From Lateolabrax maculatus (lineage: Eukaryota > Chordata > Actinopteri > Acropomatiformes > Lateolabracidae), in the NCBI GenBank assembly GCA_031216445.1, contig CM062215.1, positions 2,822,001-2,886,000 of the forward strand: 64,000 nucleotides of DNA. Reading direction: 5' to 3'. Shown in pieces: positions 57,582 through 64,000 of the stretch. Under the pieces are notes generated by a model. It was not told the DNA's origin. It ran no database searches and saw only the letters and a program-made list of their open reading frames with translations. The translations under genes and the position numbers were made by a program. Numbering within the stretch: the first letter of the stretch is position 1; the number at the start of each line of letters is the position of its first letter.

Positions 57582-60500
57582 CTGCGGAAACATGCACAGC
57601 AGTAATATTTAACAGGTAATTCAGGTATTTTCAAACGTAGACCCTATTTTCACATACTGGAATCACCCTTTACTTTGACGGTGTGATGGTTTAAAAGTGG
57701 CCTATCTTACCCCTGGACCTGAAGTATGATGGTGGACTGGAGTCTCGGGCACATGAGGAGGTGGTCTTCGCTGAGGAGTGACTGCGTAGCGAGTGTCCGG
57801 GTACGCGGGGTGTTCCTGGGCCGTGTGGACCGAATACCTGCCGTCCGGTTGATTTAACCGCTCTGAGTAACTTGGAAACCTGGGATCTGTGGGGGCTGGA
57901 TACCGCGGAACCGGCTGATATCGTGAGTCAGGTTCGTATCGGGGATCAGGGTTTGACGGGTATCGGGGATCAGGGTTTGACGGGTATCGGGGATCAGGGT
58001 TTGACGGGTATCGGGGGTCCGCGTGTGTTGGTTGACGCGGGTCTGGCGGCGACGAACGCTCAGAGCCGGGGTAGACCGGACTCTCAGCTGGCCTTTGGGA
58101 GTCGTGTGCGGAGGAGTCGGTGTTGGAGTGGTGGTCTGGGGAGTAAGGGACGACCGGTGGGGGCTCCACAGCTGCAACCTCATTACCCTGAAAACAATGT
58201 GTGTGATATGTATTAAAACAAGGCGCATTATATGTTCTGAGGAAGAGAAAAAAGGAAAAATCACACTCACATCCTCACTGGGCAAAGCAATGTAGCTCCC
58301 GAGCTGAAACAACAAAGGAGAAAACAGCGTAAATATACATGAGGAGTATTTTTATGTCTCTCCTTCACCTGTGAATATTTTACCTGGACTTGACGAACTC
58401 CATCTCGGACCCGTAAGTACAGATCTGTTCGGTCTATAATGTACACCAGAGAGCCCTCTGGCTGTCTTCTAGCGGTGGCTGTCATGACGTCATAAGACCT
58501 CAACACTGTCACCTACAAACACAAAAACACACTTACATTTTCAGATATTTGTGGAGCTAAAATATGTATTTTATTATTTCCTAAAGTCCAGTAGAGGTGA
58601 ATAAAGACTTTAGAACACAGTCTTAATATAATCACTGTGTTTGAGGAGACGTTTGAATGTATTAACTATCTGGACTTCAGTGGTAGTGGTGGCTACAGTG
58701 GTATTTGTATATCATTATTTATTTTTAGATTATAAGGAAATAAAGCAGGATAATTTAATGTTTAAAAGTTTTCTCACCCCTGAAGAGTGTCCAGGTAGTC
58801 CAGGCACTCCAGGGGGTCCCGGTGGTCCAGGAATATTGATAGCTGTCAATCAAAGGGGGGTCACCTAATTGAACACAGACTTAATCTTGAATATTTGTGT
58901 GTGTGTGTGATTATAACTCACTCTGAGTGCCCCTGTGAACTCCAGATCCAGATAAGGATGGTCCTGGAGGACCAGGCGGCCCTGGTGGTCCAGGCTGCCC
59001 ATTATAGCCTCTTCCTGGAGGACCAGGTGGCCCCTCGGGGCCTGGTGGGCCAATGATGGAGTCGCCTTTTGGGCCCTGATGACACAAGGACAGAAAAGTA
59101 TTTAGATTTTAATCTTTGAGTACACGCTGACTTTTGAGTTTTTATTGACAGTGGGATCTTACAGGAGGTCCAGGCACTCCTGGGGCTCCGCTTCCTCCGT
59201 AACGGGGGTCATAATATCCTCCACCAGGTTCTCCTTTCTCTCCTTTGAAGCCTGGACTGCCTGTTTCACCTTTCATCTGACTCTGGAAACATAATTATTA
59301 AGAACATTCAAGAAATATAAACAAAACTAGTGTAAGTATAAAATCATAATTGTCTATAGAGTTGAGACTTACCCTTAAAGTGTAAATGTCAATGGTTGAC
59401 CCCAGACCTGGATCAGAAACAAAATGCCTTGCTTTGAATTTCTCTACATACTGAAAACATGAAAAACTTTTGAGCTTCTATCGCACAGACGAAGAAGTGC
59501 TACCTGTAATTTCAAGTGTCCCTGGTGGTCCACGATCACCTTTATCTCCTTTAGCAGCTAAACAAGAGGAACAACAACAAGTTGAACACCAGCAGTTTTA
59601 CCATTAAAGGAATACTTTGGATAAGAAGATTGAGACTGCTCTCCTATCTGTGCACTAAATCTGTTGCTGGAGTTTTATCAATCTTCTCGTCAACTCTCGG
59701 TAACAAAGCAAATAAGTGTAATTTCTCAAGAAGTTCACACTGTTCCTTTGAACTTTCCTGCCACTCATGGCACTTGACATATGAAGTGAAGTTACCTGGG
59801 TAATACCTGGAGGGATCCTCATATCCCTGAAATAAAGAGGAGGCGTTAATTAATATTTTAATCTACTAGTTTCATACCCCACTTGACAGTCAATTTAAAG
59901 TCACATTGAAATAAAAACTGAATTATCCATGTTGTTAGAGAATTTACCCCAAAATGTATTCAAATCCATGTTATTTGGGCAGTTTTCTTATTACTTTTGA
60001 CATCAGGCATGAAATACACACTACGGATAATGTTTCATGTCTCAACTCACCCTGAGTCTATCAATGGGAGCAGACGGTCCAGGAGGTCCGGGGGGGCCCG
60101 GTGGACCTGGAGGACCCTGGGACACACGACAAATAGAGATCACAGCGTGTTGATGGCCTGATTACAAAAGCTGCACGAGGACACGAAGCAAGTGGGACGT
60201 TGAACGAAAAAATAAGACAAACTCACAGGGTTACTATATCCAGATCCACTCCCTGAATCGCCCTTTTCTCCTCTGGCGCCGTTCAGCCCCGGTCGACCCT
60301 ACATTAAAACACTCACTGCACTCAGAATCATATTCAAGTCACTTGACATAAATTATGAACCCCCTATCTGTATCAGTGAAAACCTTTGGGGACTCCTAGT
60401 GGTAGTATGGACCTACCGGTCTGCCTGGAAACCCAATCTCTCCCTTCTGTCCTGCTGGACCATATGGACCCTGAAAAAAACATCATACAGGTTTATTATC

Positions 60501-63500
60501 CCGATACGATGCTGTTAGTCTACATATATCAGCAAAACACATCAGCAAACATGGTAAATAACAAGATGGTACGCACTGGAGGTCCCACAGGGCCAGGGGG
60601 TCCGCTCTCGCCCTGTAAATGAATACACACTGTAAACACTGATATTTTAAGCAATTAATCACCTGTTTTGAGTTATTTAATGCATCCTAAAAGCTTGTTA
60701 TCTAGTCATTCATAATGTTTTTTTTACCGGCTTTCCTGCCAGGCCACCGAGGTACAGAGGTCTCCCATCAGGCCCCATGATGATACCAGGCTCTCCTTTC
60801 TCTCCCTGAACAAAACAACATTATAAAAGGTCATTTTCTTAACAGATACTACTACTGTACCAAACTCAAACATACTATAACACCCAAACGCAACTTAAAT
60901 ACATTAAACATGCATCTTCTAATGTGTAAAATGCTAAATTAATTAACTAAAACATGGATTATTTTACCTTAGGTGCATAACCTGGAGGTCCTGGGTCTCC
61001 TTTATCTCCTTTTGATCCTGCAGGCCCCTAAATAAAAACACATATTCCACTGACTTCCTTCCTTTTTCACATATCAATTGAAGTTTCCCAAACTGAACGG
61101 TGCGATAATGATAGTGATACATACTGGGAATCCTGCTCGACCTGGAACACCTCCTCCCTAAATAAGAGACAAAGATACCATGAAGAAGAACAAATATAAA
61201 CGTGTTAAAACAACTTATAGTTAGTTTTGTGAGGGGTATGGTGAGGTCAGTTAGGGGACCACTCACCTGCAACCCTTCGTCCCAGTATAGGTCATTATAC
61301 TACAGCAAGACAAAGTTAGGTCAGTTAGTGTTGAGGTGAACAAACGACTCAGCAAGCAGTGACTGTTAGTGAATATGAGCGCAAACTGAATCTGAATAAG
61401 TGATTTAGTGATTAAATGGCAGGCTGTCACATGAGGGTTATATTAACTTTATATATTTATTCTCTCCGTGTTAAGGACTTGAACGCAGACTCACATCTCT
61501 CGTTGTCTGGTAGGTGATCTGTCCTGGAGGTCCGGGAGGCCCTGGAGGTCCAGGTGCCCCGCCATCTCGCCCTGGCAGACCCTGCCACACAAAATCATAC
61601 ATAAGAAGAGCAAAGAACGCATATTGACGTAGTGTATGTTGAGAAAATAAAAGTCAAGAATGAAAAGTATATATTAAAAGTACAATATACTGCCTAGCAG
61701 ATTGCCAAAATATGACTTTCATTACAGTTTAAAAACTGAGAATATATTGGCATATTGCAACATATATGTTTTATATATTTTGCACATAACTCACCGTCTC
61801 TCCTCGCTCTCCTCTGTCTCCTTTTAGACCCTAAAACATGGAACATAAGCATTTATTAGAGCCATTACAAGCGTAACCTTTAAAACTGAAATATTTTAAA
61901 TTGTGTCTGAACAAGAGTAAAGAGCCCAGTGGTTATTATACTTTAATATTGCAAAAACAACTGAGCAACAAATCAACAAATGCCAGAATTCATCTGGCCT
62001 CCTACCGACTGTCCGGGGAACCCGTCAAGACCTGGTATCCCAGGAGGTCCTCTTGGTCCCTCTGCTCCTTTGTCTCCATGGTTGCCTGGCAAACCTGGCT
62101 TACCCTGGAAATCATAACAAAACATTTCTACTTACCTTACTTTCAGAAAAGTATTCAATAATATTCATTATAGTTTTAGTTTGATACAACTTACATTGAT
62201 TTATACTAAGAATAACCCTTACTTAATAATGATAATAACAGCTATATTTGCCCACGAAAGCTACTAATTTCTGTAAAAACAGGAACAACTTAATTCAAAC
62301 AACACGAAGCCATACAGACTCTGCAGTACTTACAGGTAGACCTGCAATACCAGGTGGACCCTGGAAGACAAAACACAGGAAAAAATGAGGCAGGGCATCT
62401 ACTGTAAAGAGAAGGTCAGGGAGCTCACGGACGGGGGTTTGGGTACCTGTGGTCCAGGTGGGCCTCTGAGTCCAGGGGAGCCATTGTTCCCCTCATAACC
62501 ATCCTGGTTACCCTGTAAGGAGAAAGGTGAAGAGGGTTTGTACCTGAGAAGGTCAGAAAGGTACGAATCATCCAGCCATCAACACATCCAACTAACCTTG
62601 TCAGTGTTGGTCTTCTCGTGGGATTTGTTGACAATAAGAGAAACTACAGGACATTACCGGACCTCTGCTGTAACTATATGGGATTCACACTATTTATGAA
62701 GTTGCAATGAGAGTATATTTAGGTTGGTAAGAAATAGTCACTCATTAAATCTGGTCGTTTGTTAAGCTTGACAGTCCTCAATCTAACCACAAACTTTGCA
62801 TTTTGTGGTCACATCAAGTTGTTGTATGTTCGCAATCATAAGAGATGACGAAAAGCTGGATTCAGAGTCTTTGAGGAGTCTTGTGTCTATTTAGCGAATC
62901 CAAAGAGCATGATGCACAGCACTTGTGTGTTTGATACTTATTCTCCAAGTTGTTTCAGTCCCAGAAGATGCATTGTACTTGGTGGCATTGCATTAAATAT
63001 AATTGCTCTCACCGGTCTACACAAACTAATCTAAATGACTAAATGCACCTGTATATGTTCAACCTCTACTCACATAACCGCCGCGGTACGGTGGCCCTGG
63101 TGGCCCAGGGGGTCCTGGCGGTCCAACTGGTCCCATGGGACCTGGAAGCCCTGCCAGCCCAGTCTGCCCTGGTGTACCTGACCTCCCTACGTCACCCTGA
63201 GCACCCTGAGATGAGAAGGAAATTAACAAAATAAGGATGTTTTTGTTTTTTTTTTGACACTCGTGTTAATGCAGCAGAATAAGTGAGGAAATGTGGGTGA
63301 TGCCACAAAACACGACATGCAAGAGGAAAACTAGAGGTGAAGCAGAAATAAGTGATACAGTAAGATGTCAGACTTGGAAAAGTGAAAGCAAGCAGCTGAA
63401 CAGTTAATTGAACCACGGAGGGAAAGTATTTATCCTCACACCATCGTTAGGTTAAGGACATATATCTTGAGGGATGGGGAATCAAATTGGAATCATTTAC

Positions 63501-63998
63501 AGCTATATTTGGTTGAGAAAATATGTGAAAAAGTTGGGAAAAGGAAAAGAAATCACCAAAGCAGAGCCCCCCCAGTACCTGCAACCCATTACACACCGTA
63601 GAAGATGGAGCAAAGTAAGAGAACAGGCCGTCGAAAAAGTTGGAGTCTTGCGAGTCTTGCTAGAGGAAGCCAACAAACATGGAGGACAGAATCTATCTGG
63701 ATGCACCCGCCACAAATTTGTCATTGTAATTTCAGCTAAAGGGCAAAAACTTCACACAACAAATTCAGACTCAACTCACCTTTTCTCCATGTGCTCCTGG
63801 AAGACCAAGCTCACCGCTGTCACCCTGGAGGTGAAAGAAAAGAATGAGAAGGACATTACACATGCTTTTCTGTGGCTCGCTGAAATATCTCAACAACCGT
63901 GACTTTGGTGGCTCATGTGTTATTTGTAATCTGTTCGTTCTCACCTTGACTCCTGTGAGTCCTGGTCGACCCGGTGCACCAGGAGGACCAGGAGGGCC
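56523..63998 (-). CDS. col18a1: Collagen alpha-1(XVIII), C-terminal 865 residues; 5' part off the right edge
   Basis: Basement-membrane multiplexin and proteoglycan core. Twenty-eight exons are visible: 22 collagenous (63998-58778) and six for NC1 (58512-58384, 58303-58271, 58187-57711, 57581-57384, 57021-56912, 56736-56523). Visible coding length is 2598 nt, exactly 866 codons with the stop, and every phase matches. The endostatin part (LHLIALNSPQTGSMRGIRG, FRAFLSARLQDLHSIVRRAD, IYSFDGKDVL, FCETWR, YVVLCIENSYV) is closer to collagen XVIII than to collagen XV. XV lacks the MRGIRG run and has a different C-terminal part. Neighbouring collagenous exons are mostly multiples of 9 nt starting with a Gly codon. 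The N-terminal thrombospondin/frizzled-type domains must lie right of the window. Paralogue a or b is undecided. Confidence 0.9.
57711..58303 (-). CDS. col18a1: col18a1 NC1 hinge exons with Pro-Asp-Pro-Arg-Tyr repeats
   Basis: A small exon (58303-58271, LGSYIALPSED) and a 477-nt exon (58187-57711) form the protease-sensitive hinge between trimerization domain and endostatin, about 170 residues. It is rich in Pro, Tyr, Arg and Ser. It contains DPRYPSNP repeated three times, then degenerate forms (PDSRYQPVPRYPAPTDPRF, DGRYSV, DTRYAV), and ends TPVHHHTSGPG. The exact repeats are encoded by three perfect 24-bp DNA units at 57937-58008. The His cluster just before endostatin may provide the N-terminal zinc ligands seen in mammalian endostatin. 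Confidence 0.85.
57937..58008 (+). repeat. Perfect 24-bp tandem repeat, 3 copies plus half
   Basis: The unit TATCGGGGATCAGGGTTTGA plus CGGG occurs at 57937, 57961 and 57985, with a diverged half copy to 58020. It lies wholly inside the col18a1 hinge exon and keeps the reading frame. Confidence 0.95.
58384..58512 (-). CDS. col18a1: col18a1 NC1 trimerization domain exon
   Basis: Forty-three residues, VTVLRSYDVMTATARRQPEG then SLVYIIDRTDLYLRVRDGVR and QVQ. It parallels the human segment with EGSFVYV and ELYVRVRNG. This small fold trimerises the three alpha chains. It starts in phase 0 on a GTG valine codon, which is not a translation start. Confidence 0.88.
58778..63998 (-). CDS. col18a1: col18a1 collagenous exons (22) with interruptions
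   Basis: Exons in order: 63998-63945 (its AG acceptor is the last two bases of the window), 63824-63780, 63205-63074, 62512-62447, 62360-62334, 62104-62006, 61830-61795, 61581-61495, 61299-61267, 61157-61125, 61027-60968, 60805-60728, 60612-60577, 60470-60417, 60298-60227, 60116-60051, 59826-59796, 59557-59504, 59407-59373, 59282-59163, 59075-58922, 58842-58778. Gly-X-Y triplets are broken by short non-collagenous stretches such as QITYQTTRD plus YNDLYWDEGLQ, SAPIDRLR plus YEDPSRYYP, and STIDIYTLRSQM. Several introns are only 79-96 nt long. Exon 60298-60227 carries DSGSGSG next to acidic residues, a possible heparan sulphate attachment site. Confidence 0.88.
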
Positions 63999-64000
63999 CT

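Noticed and set aside
57872..58216. 114-residue plus-strand frame with GIGDQGLT repeats
   Set aside because: It is the antisense reading of the 24-bp repeats in the col18a1 hinge exon.

Overview
This is nuclear DNA from a ray-finned fish. The genes have many exons with GT/AG introns, many only 80-300 bases long. The intergenic DNA is AT-rich and carries dinucleotide repeats and interspersed repeats typical of teleosts. The gene content is vertebrate, and it includes a fish-specific type of NLR gene (FISNA-NACHT-LRR-B30.2). A percomorph-like species is my inference from the compact introns and the repeat families; I cannot name the species.

Layout, left to right: (1) 3.5-19.8 kb, minus strand: the 5' part of plakophilin-4 (pkp4), with six coding exons and a CpG-rich promoter. 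The armadillo repeats lie off the left edge. (2) 20-24.5 kb: intergenic, with one MITE-like element. (3) 24.5-29.46 kb, minus: a seven-exon gene for a 219-residue homologue of human C7orf57. (4) 30.9-36.46 kb, minus: a four-and-a-half LIM gene, fhl2, 279 residues, complete. (5) 40.1-43.1 kb, plus: plcxd1, seven exons, 348 residues, complete. It is the only plus-strand gene. (6) 44.0-52.2 kb, minus: a complete NLR-C type innate immune receptor (1453 residues) with eight LRR exons of exactly 174 nt each. (7) 56.5-64.0 kb, minus: the 3' half of a collagen XVIII gene (col18a1), with 22 collagenous exons, the trimerization domain, an unusual repeat-rich hinge and endostatin. It runs off the right edge.

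All exon boundaries were placed by hand from splice signals and then checked by codon phase. For the four complete genes, and for the visible col18a1 portion, summed exon lengths are exact multiples of three, which strongly supports the models. The genes do not form a functional pathway: cell junctions, muscle/LIM adaptors, phospholipase-like, immune sensing and basement membrane. Apart from the promoters they share only chromosomal location.

The most interesting items are the plcxd1 intron bracketed by complementary (AC)n and (GT)n tracts directly at its splice sites; an intronic 23-bp perfect fold-back in pkp4; a duplicated 117-nt exon pair, alternating LRR exon types, an ISRE and a branch-region palindrome in the NLR gene; and a 24-bp tandem expansion encoding Pro-Asp-Pro-Arg-Tyr repeats in the collagen XVIII hinge. 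I found no clearly new multi-gene system.
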